Shown here piece after piece: positions 8,980 through 17,124 of a DNA stretch of 64,000 nucleotides (its first letter is position 1; each line of letters begins with the position of its first letter). A program made the translations under genes and the position numbers. Source of the DNA: Lachnospiraceae bacterium AM48-27BH. Its GTDB lineage: Bacteria; Bacillota; Clostridia; Lachnospirales; Lachnospiraceae. The stretch lies in NCBI GenBank assembly GCA_003478355.1, contig QUFC01000005.1, positions 88,021 through 152,020 on the forward strand. Reading direction: 5' to 3'. Under the pieces are notes generated by a model. It saw nothing but the letters and a program-made list of their open reading frames with translations. It searched no databases and had not been told where the DNA came from.

Positions 8980-10137
8980 ATGAAGCGAGTAAGAATGGTC
9001 CTGGCTTATGATGGGACAAATTATTGCGGGTGGCAGCTCCAGCCCAATGGGATTACCATAGAAGAAGTGTTAAATCAAGCTCTCTCAGAACTTCTGAGAG
9101 AGCCTGTTGTGGTTATAGGGGCCAGCAGGACCGATTCCGGCGTCCACGCAGAAGGAGCAGTGGCGGTGTTTGATACGGAGAACCGGATGCCGGCAGACAA
9201 GATCTGTTTTGCTTTAAATCAGCGGTTACCAGAGGATATCCGGGTGCTGCAGAGCGATGAAGTGCCGCTCACCTGGCATCCGCGAAAGCAGAACTGTGTG
9301 AAAACCTATGAGTACCGGATCTTAAACCGGAAGATCTCTATGCCCACCAGAAGATTGTATTCCCATTTCTGTTATTTTGATATGGATGTGGAGAAGATGC
9401 AGCAGGCAGCGGAATATCTGCTGGGAGAACATGACTTTAAGAGCTTTTGTACGGTGCGGACCCAGGCGGAGGAGACCGTCAGAACGATTTATAGTCTGAA
9501 TGTGACCAAGGACGCCGATGATATGATCCATATCCGTATCAGTGGAAGCGGTTTCCTCTATAACATGGTGAGGATCATTGCTGGAACGCTCATGAAGGTA
9601 GGTATGGGTGTATATCCACCAGAGCACATGGAGGAAATCTTAGAGGCCAGAGACCGCCAGGCAGCAGGACCAACAGCCCCCGCCAGAGGACTGACCCTGA
9701 TCAGCATGGAGTATGAGAAGGAACTGCGTCCGGTGATCACAGGGGAGAATAAGCATTGGAGTTACCAGCTGATTCAGCAAGAGGTTATGGAAAAGAAAAA
9801 GGCCTATCTGGTGATCGAGCGATGCGAGGATGAATTTTTTGATGCTCTGCTTATGCGTGTGACTCATCAGGCAGTGCGAAATGGAGCCAGATGGGTATTT
9901 GTGACGGATAAAGAGAGTCAGAGATGTGGTACGTCCCGGATCGTGGAAAACAAAGACTATGGGTACTACCGTTTTACATTTGTACATCAGATGCCTAGGA
10001 TGAAAAAAGAAGTCACAGAGGCTGCTCCATACAAGGCAGAAGCGGAGGCAGTAAAACCGGTTCCGGTGGAACAGTACGGTTTTCAACCGGATGAGATTTC
10101 CACATCATGGTTTGTTACGGAGGGGATAATTCCGTAA
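8980..10137 (+). CDS. truA: tRNA pseudouridine synthase TruA with C-terminal extension
   Basis: TruA makes pseudouridine at positions 38-40 of tRNA anticodon arms. Residues 1-247 form the complete enzyme: AYDGTNYCGWQLQPNG, the catalytic aspartate in ASRTDSGVHA (D52) and GSGFLYNMVRIIAGTL. Normal TruA is about 245-270 residues; this one has 385. The extra 135 residues (from about ELRPVITGENKHW to SWFVTEGIIP) match no domain I recognise. A 12-bp inverted repeat lies inside the coding region. It follows ecfT by 14 bases. Confidence 0.93.
   Translation: MKRVRMVLAYDGTNYCGWQLQPNGITIEEVLNQALSELLREPVVVIGASRTDSGVHAEGAVAVFDTENRMPADKICFALNQRLPEDIRVLQSDEVPLTWHPRKQNCVKTYEYRILNRKISMPTRRLYSHFCYFDMDVEKMQQAAEYLLGEHDFKSFCTVRTQAEETVRTIYSLNVTKDADDMIHIRISGSGFLYNMVRIIAGTLMKVGMGVYPPEHMEEILEARDRQAAGPTAPARGLTLISMEYEKELRPVITGENKHWSYQLIQQEVMEKKKAYLVIERCEDEFFDALLMRVTHQAVRNGARWVFVTDKESQRCGTSRIVENKDYGYYRFTFVHQMPRMKKEVTEAAPYKAEAEAVKPVPVEQYGFQPDEISTSWFVTEGIIP
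9079..9103 (+). repeat. Perfect 12-bp inverted repeat inside truA
   Basis: GCTCTCTCAGAA, one central C, TTCTGAGAGAGC. It encodes ordinary TruA residues (QALSELLRE), so it may be coincidental, but the stem would be strong in mRNA. Confidence 0.7.
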
Positions 10138-10195
10138 ATTTTTTGGATTCCTGTGGAAAACTTTGCAAAACACTAGGTTTTACGCCAAAAAAAGG

Positions 10196-10224
10196 TTGAC
10201 ACACCAGATACAGTGTTATATAAT
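10196..10224 (+). promoter_or_regulatory. Promoter for rplM-rpsI
   Basis: TTGACA, 17-base spacer, TATAAT: a consensus sigma-A promoter about 120 bases before rplM. Confidence 0.88.
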
Positions 10225-10231
10225 GTATAAC

Positions 10232-10341
10232 TGTGACGTTAGGAGAAAATGCTGTAGCCAAAGCCCCGGAGACCGCATTTTACCATATATGTTAAGCAAC
10301 AAGATCATTGAAATCATGGGAATATCACAGGAGGTTGACCA
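10232..10341 (+). promoter_or_regulatory. rplM leader with stem-loop
   Basis: The roughly 110-nt leader contains AAAATGC paired with GCATTTT around a GC-rich loop (GCCAAAGCCCCGGAGACC). L13 operons of Firmicutes often carry an autoregulatory leader, and position and size fit that; I cannot confirm the family consensus. The end carries the rplM ribosome-binding site AGGAGG. Confidence 0.4.
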
Positions 10342-10776
10342 ATGAAGAGTTTTATGGCTAGTCCAGCGACAATTGAGAGAAAATGGTACGTAGTTGACGC
10401 TACCGGATATACATTAGGACGTTTAGCTTCTGAAGTAGCAAAAGTTTTAAGAGGTAAAAATAAACCGATCTACACACCACACATTGACTGTGGCGATTAT
10501 GTAGTAATCGTAAACGCTGATAAAGTGAAAGTAACTGGTAAAAAATTAGATCAGAAGATTTACTATCATCATTCTGATTACGTAGGTGGTATGAAAGAGA
10601 CTACTTTACGTGAGATGATGGCTAAGAAACCTGAGAAAGTTGTTGAGCTTGCAGTTAAGGGTATGCTTCCAAAGGGACCTTTAGGAAAGAGCATGATCAC
10701 AAAACTTCACGTATACGCTGGCCCAGAGCATGAGCAGGCAGCTCAGAAACCAGAAGTTTTGGAATTCAAGTTTTAA
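10342..10776 (+). CDS. rplM: 50S ribosomal protein L13
   Basis: An early 50S assembly protein, 144 residues, standard length. Hallmarks are [31 protein letters not shown] and [24 protein letters not shown] gives a strong start. Cotranscribed with rpsI 28 bases downstream. Confidence 0.96.
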   Translation: MKSFMASPATIERKWYVVDATGYTLGRLASEVAKVLRGKNKPIYTPHIDCGDYVVIVNADKVKVTGKKLDQKIYYHHSDYVGGMKETTLREMMAKKPEKVVELAVKGMLPKGPLGKSMITKLHVYAGPEHEQAAQKPEVLEFKF

Positions 10777-10804
10777 TTGAAGGAACTGAAAGGAGGAAAA
10801 TATA

Positions 10805-11197
10805 ATGGCTAACACTAAGTTTTACGGAACAGGAAGAAGAAAAAAATCTATCGCTAGAGTATATCTGGTACCAGGTACTGGTAAAATCACAATCAATAAG
10901 AGAGACATCGACGAGTATTTAGGTCTTGAGACCTTAAAGCTGGTTGTTCGTCAGCCACTGGTAGCTACCGAGACTGTTGACAAGTTCGACGTTCTGGTTA
11001 ACGTTCGTGGTGGTGGTTTCACTGGCCAGGCTGGTGCAATCCGTCATGGTATCTCCCGTGCACTGCTTCAGGCAGACGCTGAGTATCGTCCAGTTCTGAA
11101 GAAAGCTGGTTTCTTAACAAGAGACCCAAGAATGAAAGAAAGAAAGAAGTACGGTCTCAAAGCAGCTCGTCGCGCTCCGCAGTTCAGCAAGCGATAA
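10805..11197 (+). CDS. rpsI: 30S ribosomal protein S9
   Basis: S9 reaches the P site with its C-terminal tail. The 130-residue protein has [35 protein letters not shown] and the conserved tail APQFSKR. Its last 50 bases are repeated with five mismatches 17.7 kb downstream, so this 3' end is the junction of an integrated island; the gene itself remains complete and canonical. Confidence 0.96.
   Translation: MANTKFYGTGRRKKSIARVYLVPGTGKITINKRDIDEYLGLETLKLVVRQPLVATETVDKFDVLVNVRGGGFTGQAGAIRHGISRALLQADAEYRPVLKKAGFLTRDPRMKERKKYGLKAARRAPQFSKR
11148..11197 (+). repeat. Left attachment-type repeat (3' end of rpsI)
   Basis: The last 50 bases of rpsI match positions 28881-28930 at 45 of 50 bases. The longest identical run starts AGTACGGTCTCAA. 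Together with a recombinase remnant beside the other copy, this is what site-specific integration into a gene 3' end leaves. Confidence 0.8.
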
Positions 11198-11224
11198 TTC
11201 AAGCGAATATCGAAAAAGAGCAAC

Positions 11225-11260
11225 AAACCCCGAAAATCCAGTATTTTCGGGGTTTTCTTT
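11225..11260 (+). terminator. Terminator after rpsI
   Basis: CCCCGAAAAT pairs with ATTTTCGGGG and is followed by TTTTCTTT. The same arrangement, in diverged form, follows the displaced rpsI end near 28980. Confidence 0.9.
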
Positions 11261-11308
11261 ATATTCCGAAAATCTATCAGACACCCTCAAATCACACAAA
11301 AATGTTCC

Positions 11309-11394
11309 GGTAACTAACAGGTAACACACAGGTAACTAACACGAAAACAGGTGTCTTGTGCAATACTTTTGAAATCTTGTGCAAGACACTTTTT
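11309..11394. repeat. Short direct and inverted repeats at the island's left end
   Basis: GGTAAC occurs three times in 30 bases, twice as GGTAACTAACA. Then CTTGTGCAA occurs twice, inside an inverted pair GTGTCTTG / CAAGACAC. Arm-type recombinase or excisionase sites next to an att site look like this, but the role is inferred. Confidence 0.4.
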
Positions 11395-11402
11395 GCATGA
11401 AA

Positions 11403-11427
11403 AAAGGGCGATTCAATCACCCTTTTC
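11403..11427 (-). terminator. Terminator overlapping the end of the small reverse gene
   Basis: GGGCGAT and ATCACCC form a short stem with A-runs on one side and T-runs on the other, so it could act in both directions. It overlaps the stop codon of the reverse-strand small gene. Confidence 0.55.
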
Positions 11428-11637
11428 TTTGCAGTATTCAATGATACATGACCGGACATCTTTTTTCGTCCGGCAGTGGCAGAAATGACCGTCCTTGAAT
11501 ATGATGTCATATCCATCGTGCATGTTTCCGGTGATTCCGGAAATCATTTCCCTGTTCTTTTCTGCGACCTGCATCGTGTCGAACATTCCGCACGGGTCTT
11601 TTCTGACAAGGTCTTGAATGTATGCGTTGATAGACAT
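11413..11637 (-). CDS. Small hypothetical protein
   Basis: A 74-residue protein starting MSINAYIQDLVRKDPCGMFD. It contains GYDIIFKDGHFCHCRTKKDV and ends EYCKEKGD. I do not recognise it. The composition is protein-like, and a stem-loop with T-run sits right at its end on the reverse strand. The start has no obvious ribosome-binding site; the frame is open upstream for 26 more residues that look less natural. Confidence 0.4.
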   Translation of the reverse strand: MSINAYIQDLVRKDPCGMFDTMQVAEKNREMISGITGNMHDGYDIIFKDGHFCHCRTKKDVRSCIIEYCKEKGD

Positions 11638-11720
11638 ACTACAATGAGAAACGAATAAAAGAAAAGTTAGGATGGAGGAGTCCTGTCCAATACCGACTCC
11701 ATCTTTTAACTGCATGAAGA

Positions 11721-11746
11721 AAAACGAGACGACCGAAGTCGTCTCG
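11721..11746 (-). terminator. UUCG-tetraloop terminator for the reverse flavin reductase gene
   Basis: Read on the reverse strand: CGAGACGAC, loop TTCG, GTCGTCTCG, then TTTTTC. A perfect 9-bp stem with an extra-stable tetraloop, 60 bases after the gene. Confidence 0.88.
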
Positions 11747-11805
11747 TAAAAGTCTAACTTTGAGGGGTCACCTCAGCTTATGCGAAAGTTCCTTTTCTGC
11801 ACACC

Positions 11806-12372
11806 TTACTTTTTCAGCTTTAAGCCATCTCGGAATGCTTCGCCCACACGCTCGGTGACTTTATAATAGCCGTGGGTGTAGGGATCAAATGCGATGGCGT
11901 TGACCTTAGACATATCAATTTTTCCATCCACCATAACGCTCTCATCGGCAGTAACATTGACCACCTTACCGATGACGCCGCATCCGTATTCATTGTTCTG
12001 ATACTCGATGAACCTGCACTCCAGGCAGATCGGGAACTCGTTGATGACAGGGGCATCTACTGTTTCTGCTTTGCTGGCTGTCAGACCGCTGCGGGCAAAT
12101 TTATCGGCAACTTTATTGCCGGACTCTACGCCGAAATAGTCAGCTTCCACTATGTGGGCAGCATCGGCAATGCTGACGGTGAATGCTCCCCGTGCCTTGA
12201 TGTTCTGTACGGTCTTGTGTGTCTCGGTGAGGTTCAGAACAACGGAGTCCCGCTCCTGCATGGTGCCCCATGCGGCGTTCATGACATTGACGCTGCCGTC
12301 CTCGTTGTAAGTTGCAACCATCAGAACCGGCATGGGGAAAATGCCTTCGGTAATTTTCAGTTTTGTTCTCAT
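11806..12372 (-). CDS. Flavin reductase family protein (flavoredoxin-like)
   Basis: A 188-residue FMN-binding split-barrel protein. PMPVLMVATYNEDGSVNVMNAAW and the later HKTVQNIKARGAFTVSIAD segment are typical of the flavin reductase-like domain. It probably binds FMN and acts as a small electron carrier or reductase in the cytoplasm. It is divergent from an HxlR regulator 119 bases away, which probably controls it. The ATG is preceded by AAGGAGGAGTTATC on its strand. Confidence 0.85.
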   Translation of the reverse strand: MRTKLKITEGIFPMPVLMVATYNEDGSVNVMNAAWGTMQERDSVVLNLTETHKTVQNIKARGAFTVSIADAAHIVEADYFGVESGNKVADKFARSGLTASKAETVDAPVINEFPICLECRFIEYQNNEYGCGVIGKVVNVTADESVMVDGKIDMSKVNAIAFDPYTHGYYKVTERVGEAFRDGLKLKK

Positions 12373-12395
12373 GATAACTCCTCCTTGTGATCGTA

Positions 12396-12424
12396 TTGAC
12401 AGGACTGTTCATCCTGCTTATAAT
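12396..12424 (+). promoter_or_regulatory. Promoter for the hxlR-type gene
   Basis: TTGACA, 17 bases, TATAAT in the divergent gap, oriented toward the regulator. Confidence 0.75.
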
Positions 12425-12448
12425 TATATCCACGCAAATTGTAAATTC

Positions 12449-12475
12449 AAGTACTGGTAATTATGACAGGTACTA
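12449..12475. promoter_or_regulatory. Likely HxlR-family operator
   Basis: AGTAC and GTACT flank a partly symmetric 15-base centre, just downstream of the promoter. GTAC-type palindromes recur at the second HxlR/flavin reductase pair. The operator role is inferred. Confidence 0.4.
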
Positions 12476-12491
12476 TCTTAGGAGAAAGTGA

Positions 12492-12830
12492 ATGATACAG
12501 AACTATATTGAGAACGCCAATTTCGAAGATACCGGCTTTGCCTACACGTTGTCGCTGATCTCCGGCAAGCACAAGATGGTCATTCTTTACTGCCTGATGG
12601 AGTTTGAGACGGTGCGATTCAATGAGTTGAAACGGTATCTGAAAACCATTTCCGACAAAACTCTCAGCACGAATCTCAAGGAGCTGGAAGCGGATAAACT
12701 GATCGTCCGCACCGAGTATCCGCAGATCCCGCCGAAGGTGGAATATACGCTTTCGGAACGAGGAAAAACGCTGATGACTGTGCTGGATCAGCTCTGTGTC
12801 TGGGGTGAGGAGAATCGACTGACAGAGTGA
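12492..12830 (+). CDS. HxlR-family transcriptional regulator
   Basis: A 112-residue MarR-like winged helix: SGKHKMVILYCLMEFETVRF, then NELKRYLKTISDKTLSTNLK (recognition helix) and VEYTLSERGKTL (wing). Several HxlR relatives sense quinones or electrophiles through an N-terminal cysteine; that cysteine is absent here. Start backed by TTAGGAGAAAGTG. Divergent from the flavin reductase gene. Confidence 0.88.
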   Translation: MIQNYIENANFEDTGFAYTLSLISGKHKMVILYCLMEFETVRFNELKRYLKTISDKTLSTNLKELEADKLIVRTEYPQIPPKVEYTLSERGKTLMTVLDQLCVWGEENRLTE

Positions 12831-12901
12831 CAACTTCCAGATTGTATAATTTTAAAATTTGAAAAAGGAGGAATCGTGTACGATTCTTTAGGTATTTATC
12901 T

Positions 12902-13051
12902 ATGAGAAGAAAAGATCGAGAAGTAACAAATATTATTGAAATTCTGCAGATTATTGAAAAAGCGAAAGTTCTGCATCTTGCTTTGTTTGATGCTGATTAT
13001 ATGAATTGTACTGATCGGTGCAGATACGCTGATAATGGTACTATGAGATAA
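12902..13051 (+). pseudogene. Truncated pyridoxamine 5'-phosphate oxidase-family protein (nimA-like)
   Basis: A 49-residue reading frame begins MRRKDREVTN and IIEILQIIEKAKVLHLALFD, which is the N-terminus of the small FMN-binding nitroimidazole-reductase-like family (usually about 150 residues). The remaining residues match nothing and the frame stops, so most of the gene is missing. It is another redox-type fragment in the island. Confidence 0.45.
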
Positions 13052-13085
13052 ATCGGGAAGTTGGAAGAATAAAAAGGATGAAGAA

Positions 13086-13994
13086 ATGACGGTTCAACAA
13101 TTAAAATATATTTTGAAGGTAGCAGAAGTTGGCTCTATTACCGAAGCGGCAAAACTGCTTTTTATATCACAGCCAAGTCTGTCCAATTCCATCAAAGAAA
13201 CGGAAAAAGAGGCTGGTATCACCATTTTTCTCCGCAGTAGGACCGGAATTACGCTGACAAAAGATGGTGCTGAGTTTCTCGGTTATGCTCGTCAGGTGAT
13301 ACAGCAGATGGAACTGCTGGAGGATCGGTATGTTACAAATCTTCCAGGGAAAGTGACATTTGGAGTATCTTCTCAGCACTATACTTTTACGGAAAACGCT
13401 TTTGTGGAGTTAGTTAAGCGTTTTGGACAAGAACGATACGCTTTTTATTATAATGAAACCGGAACACATCAGATATTGGATGATGTGAAAAATCGTGTCT
13501 GTGATTTAGGCATCCTTTATTTATCGCATGAAAACGAAGTCGTCATGCGGAAAGTGATAGAGGAAAACCATCTGGTGTTTACCGAGCTATTTTCAGCAAA
13601 GCCTCATGTTTTTTTGCAAAAAGATCACCCATTGGCATCGAAAAAAGTAGTTTCCGTCCATGACCTTGCACCTTATCCACGGCTAAACTTTGTACAGGGA
13701 GAGTATGAATCTGTCTATTTTTCAGAGGAACTATTCAGCTCCATCCCGGTGGATAAGGAAATTCGGATCAATGACAGAGGGGCTATTGTCAACTTCATGC
13801 TCGGACTGAATGCCTATACTATTTCAAGTGGCATTTTCCCGAAATATTTGAACGGAGAAAATATCATCTCCGTTCCGCTTGCAGAAAATGAAACAATGCA
13901 TATTGGATATGTGCTGAATGAAAATCAGGAATTGAGTGAACTTGGAAAAAGCTATCTGGAAGAATTACGAAAATATGCTCCAGCCAATCCATAG
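13086..13994 (+). CDS. LysR-family transcriptional regulator
   Basis: A 302-residue regulator with the N-terminal winged helix (MTVQQLKYILKVAEVGSITE, AAKLLFISQPSLSNSIKE) and a periplasmic-binding-type effector domain. It reads in the same direction as a LysE-type exporter 84 bases downstream, a common regulator-exporter pairing for amino acids. SD AAAAAGGATGAAGAA. Confidence 0.92.
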   Translation: MTVQQLKYILKVAEVGSITEAAKLLFISQPSLSNSIKETEKEAGITIFLRSRTGITLTKDGAEFLGYARQVIQQMELLEDRYVTNLPGKVTFGVSSQHYTFTENAFVELVKRFGQERYAFYYNETGTHQILDDVKNRVCDLGILYLSHENEVVMRKVIEENHLVFTELFSAKPHVFLQKDHPLASKKVVSVHDLAPYPRLNFVQGEYESVYFSEELFSSIPVDKEIRINDRGAIVNFMLGLNAYTISSGIFPKYLNGENIISVPLAENETMHIGYVLNENQELSELGKSYLEELRKYAPANP

Positions 13995-14077
13995 TCATAG
14001 GCTATGAATAATCATATAAAATAGGTGTTATGTATGTACCGCTGTTTGCTGATATAATAACAGCAGAAAGGTGGTTA

Positions 14078-14667
14078 ATGATTATGCTTATGGCGGTACT
14101 GAGCAATTTTCTGATTTATTGTGTTGTAAATGCCTTTACTCCGGGACCGGGAAATATTCTGGCATTAAATACCGTAACAAACTATGGATATAAAAAAGGA
14201 AAGCCGCTGTTCTTTGGAATTTTTGCAGGCTACTATGTAGTACAAATCATATGTGCAATTGTTGTATATGGGGTTAATTCTTTGCTTCCAAATGTAATGG
14301 GAGTAATGAAGTACATCGGAGCAGCTATATCCTGTGGCTTGCGATTCATATTGCTTTCAGTAAGAAGACCTCAGAAAACACAGAGCAATCCGCATCGTTT
14401 CTGAAAAGCTTCATGCTGCAATTTGTCAATGTGAAGATCTATATGTTCGGAGTTACCGCACTAACGGGTTATGTTGTAGGATATATGTCCTCTTTTCCGG
14501 CTTTGCTGTTTTTTGAGCTGGTTATTGCAACGATCGGAACGATCGCGACCTGTACTTGGATTGGCTTGGGGGTACTGATTCAGAAGTTTTATCTGCGGCA
14601 TTTCCGTGTTATTAACATTATCCTTGCACTAACATTACTGGAGTGTATTTGGGGAATGCTAAGATAA
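14078..14667 (+). pseudogene. LysE/RhtB-family exporter, frameshifted
   Basis: The first part (FTPGPGNILALNTVTNYGYKK) is the conserved LysE-family N-terminus with its PGP motif. The second part, in another frame, continues with the C-terminal membrane helices. Adding one T in GCAGCTATATCC (near 14325) restores a continuous protein reading GAAYILWLAIHIAFSKKTSE. The start is the ATG after GAAAGGTGG. The intact product would be a roughly 200-residue amino-acid effluxer under the adjacent LysR. The missing base may be a sequence error. Confidence 0.8.
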
Positions 14668-14711
14668 TTGCTGCTTTGAGAGCAATTTTAATTAACAATC
14701 GGAATTTTTCA

Positions 14712-15734
14712 TTACAGTGTTTTGCTAAAGGAATCCGATGGAGCGATACCCTGGATTTTTCTGTATTCTCTGGGTGACATTTTGACAATAGACTGAAAAG
14801 CGCTTGAAAACTTTCCCTGGGTTTGGTAGCCTACCTGGGAAGCAATATCTGCGATAGTGTCATTTGTTTCCCGTAATAATTTCATAGCCTGACGCACTCG
14901 AAATTCCTTCATATAGGTGGCGATAGGCTGGCCGTAGACTGCTTTGAATATCTCCTTTAGAGTGGAGGTATTTATCAAATACTGTTTGGAAAGTTCTGCA
15001 ATCGTAAATCGTTGATCCAAGTGCTCTGTCAACTGTTGATGAATTTCTTTTATCAATTCGGTTTGCTGGGAGAAGTATTGAGTCAGTTTTTTATGCTCCG
15101 ATTTCATGTTGCTCAAATAAATCAAAATTTCCAGCACCTTCAATTTCAAGAGGGAAATTCGGACGGATACAGGAGCAGAAAAGAGTGGGGCAAAAATATG
15201 CTCTAAATCGGAACAGGACGGGATTGCGGATGGCTTTCCGGAGCAAAATCGATCCCGTAACTGGTCTGCCTCCACACCGGCATTCTTTAAAACTTCCGGG
15301 CAAATGGAAGAGAGCTGTTTCAGATCCACGGAAATGGAAATTCCCTCTGAATATCCCAGGGGAAACATCATGGCGGAATCCGCGCAGCAGGCCATACTGT
15401 GTGCTGCCACATCACCTGTACCTAAATAGACGGCAGTACCGCCTTGCATATTCCAACCCACGCGACCACTGCGACAATAGTAAATTTCTAAAACAGAATC
15501 TGAAGCATCATGCCGAAACTTGACCTCTGAAGCAAGAAAAACATTGAAGGATACCTCTATTCCAGGAAAAGTTTCATATGCCTCCATAGACCCTTTTCCA
15601 GCGGTAACCGCTCGAAACTGTTCTCCAAAGAGTGTGATACCCGTTTCACCAGCCCGGCAATGCTTCAAGGCGAGGGTGCCGTTTGGAATCTTTTGGAGTT
15701 TTTGAGCGATAACTTTGGATTCTTCTTTTTTCAT
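14712..15734 (-). CDS. AraC-family transcriptional regulator
   Basis: A 340-residue regulator with a variable N-terminal sensing domain and a C-terminal double helix-turn-helix (FTIAELSKQYLINTSTLKEI, DTIADIASQVGYQTQGKFSS, with the SPREYR ending). The start overlaps the stop of the upstream arsR-type gene as ATGA, so the two are translationally coupled. The target is not evident; the gene ends 44 bases from the converging exporter. Confidence 0.9.
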   Translation of the reverse strand: MKKEESKVIAQKLQKIPNGTLALKHCRAGETGITLFGEQFRAVTAGKGSMEAYETFPGIEVSFNVFLASEVKFRHDASDSVLEIYYCRSGRVGWNMQGGTAVYLGTGDVAAHSMACCADSAMMFPLGYSEGISISVDLKQLSSICPEVLKNAGVEADQLRDRFCSGKPSAIPSCSDLEHIFAPLFSAPVSVRISLLKLKVLEILIYLSNMKSEHKKLTQYFSQQTELIKEIHQQLTEHLDQRFTIAELSKQYLINTSTLKEIFKAVYGQPIATYMKEFRVRQAMKLLRETNDTIADIASQVGYQTQGKFSSAFQSIVKMSPREYRKIQGIAPSDSFSKTL

Positions 15735-16117
15735 GGCGTTCCTTTTTGTGTTTCTACTTGTGACGGACAGGCGATTTTTACAAGCCACTCAATCATGTGA
15801 TGGAAATTTTGCGCCTGCTCGGTATCAGCCGCTTTATAATAGACCTCTTTTCCGTCCAGGCGGCTAACGATCAGACCTGCTGATTTCAACTGTTTGAGAT
15901 GGTGAGAAACTGCAGGACTGCTCATATCTACCATGGCTGAAAGATTGATAACACATTCCTCACAGTGGCAAAGCAACCAAAAAATGCGAATACGGCTGCC
16001 ATCCCCCAGCTGCTTGAAAATATCAGCTACAGTTTGAAAGTTTTCTACGCTGGGCATATGTTCCAGTTCCTGCTCGATAGTTTGTCCATGGTCGTGTGGT
16101 AAGTGGTTCTGAATCAT
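15731..16117 (-). CDS. ArsR-family metalloregulator
   Basis: A 128-residue winged-helix repressor. The helix CHCEECVINLSAMVDMSSPA carries three cysteines where thiol-metal sensors (ArsR/CadC alpha-3 type) place their ligands, followed by SHHLKQLKSAGLI and the wing. The histidine-rich N-terminus (NHLPHDHGQ) may add ligands. Coupled to the AraC-type gene. Metal identity cannot be read from sequence. Confidence 0.9.
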   Translation of the reverse strand: MIQNHLPHDHGQTIEQELEHMPSVENFQTVADIFKQLGDGSRIRIFWLLCHCEECVINLSAMVDMSSPAVSHHLKQLKSAGLIVSRLDGKEVYYKAADTEQAQNFHHMIEWLVKIACPSQVETQKGTP

Positions 16118-16170
16118 TTAACACACCTCCTTGAAGTCTATTTTACCATAGGTTGGGGGGAAAAGAAACT

Positions 16171-16532
16171 TTACTTCTGAGATGTTTCTGGTTCAGGACC
16201 GGCATCATGAGTGTATTCCAAGATACGGACACCATCGCCTACCTCTTTCTGCACCAGCTCCCGCATACGTTTGGCGAAAGGACAGGGGTAACCAATGGGA
16301 GTCCCTTTGCTGATACAGGAAGCAAAAGCAATGGTGTCTGCGCCCTGTTTTACCAGAGAACGGGCCCGTAGCACCGCTTTTTTCCGGGGCAGCCACCGCA
16401 GTTGATGAAGCCCACTAACTGAATATCATCTTCTCCCATAAAAGCGCCTTTTCTCTCTCGGATTGTTCGAAAATCCCGGCTTCCGGGGCAGTAATCCTCT
16501 GTCTGCATACAACGAATAATGCCAAGTTTCAT
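16171..16532 (-). pseudogene. CGGC-domain protein, frameshifted
   Basis: The N-terminal frame MKLGIIRCMQTEDYCPGSRD runs to INCGGCPGKK. The rest (VLRARSLVKQGADTIAFASC to PFAKRMRELV) is in another frame. A run of six A encodes the break; seven would give CGGCPGKKAVLRAR, the normal family sequence. CGGC proteins are small cysteine-rich, probably metal-binding proteins of anaerobes. The homopolymer break may be a sequence error or slippage. Confidence 0.8.
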
Positions 16533-16554
16533 ATTAGTTTTCTCCTTAATTTAG

Positions 16555-16582
16555 GGCCGGCCATTTAGATTGGACCGGTCCA
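16555..16582. promoter_or_regulatory. Two adjacent perfect palindromes before the CGGC gene
   Basis: GGCCGGCC and the 12-bp palindrome TGGACCGGTCCA lie 8 bases apart, 22-50 bases upstream of the reverse-strand CGGC start. Their placement suggests an operator. No regulator can be assigned. Confidence 0.35.
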
Positions 16583-16658
16583 TTGTCTATTATTATGTAA
16601 CCAGCTTTTCCAACAACTGTCAGGAAATGCCCTCGCAGTAGCGATCCTCTTCAATCCG

Positions 16659-17102
16659 TCATAAACGCTGCAAGAGCGTCCCTTCTAACTTCATGTGATA
16701 TTGTTCCAGTACATCTTTCAGTGTAATATCTTGCATTCTTTGTTCCGCTGTTTTTTGAATGTCCAAGTAAAAATCCCGCAGCACCAGTTGGATATTTACA
16801 CCCACGCCACAGGCAGGATTGGTGTGGATGTCCTGATGGAGCAGGGGTTTGTTGCCCTCTACTGCCCGATAGGCATCCAGCAGAGTGATTTTCTCCGGCT
16901 CACGAGCCAGAGCGGGGCGGGGATGTCCCTTCACGCTGACCAGCAGCCCTCCTTTCCGCAGGGCGGACATGAGCTGGCGCACATAGGCAGGATTCGTCTG
17001 AATGCTCTCTGCCAGCTTGCTACTGGTCAGGTCGCAGTTTGGGTACAGAGCGATAAAAGCCAGAATATGAACAGCATCGCTAAGGCGGGTGGGATATTTC
17101 AT
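16659..17102 (-). CDS. Rrf2-family transcriptional regulator
   Basis: A 147-residue Rrf2 winged helix (MKYPTRLSDAVHILAFIALY, SSKLAESIQTNPAYVRQLMS, GGLLVSVKGHPRPALA). The start is chosen by AAAGGAGATCAGACC before the ATG. Fe-S Rrf2 members carry three C-terminal-half cysteines; this one has only the cysteine in NPACGVG there, so a cluster is unlikely. It is divergent from three sirtuin-like genes and flanked by a perfect inverted repeat in the shared promoter region. Confidence 0.9.
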   Translation of the reverse strand: MKYPTRLSDAVHILAFIALYPNCDLTSSKLAESIQTNPAYVRQLMSALRKGGLLVSVKGHPRPALAREPEKITLLDAYRAVEGNKPLLHQDIHTNPACGVGVNIQLVLRDFYLDIQKTAEQRMQDITLKDVLEQYHMKLEGTLLQRL

Positions 17103-17124
17103 GGTCTGATCTCCTTTTTTGCTT

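Noticed and set aside
9079..9103. Intrinsic terminator inside truA
   Set aside because: The 12-bp stem is perfect but no T-run follows, and it lies early in a needed gene.
9640..10086. Long reverse frame opposite the truA extension
   Set aside because: No ribosome-binding site and no family-like sequence; the forward frame has normal composition and a good start.
11872..12390. 172-codon forward frame opposite the first flavin reductase
   Set aside because: It is antisense to a clear FMN-binding protein with its own terminator; the translated sequence looks like a shadow frame.
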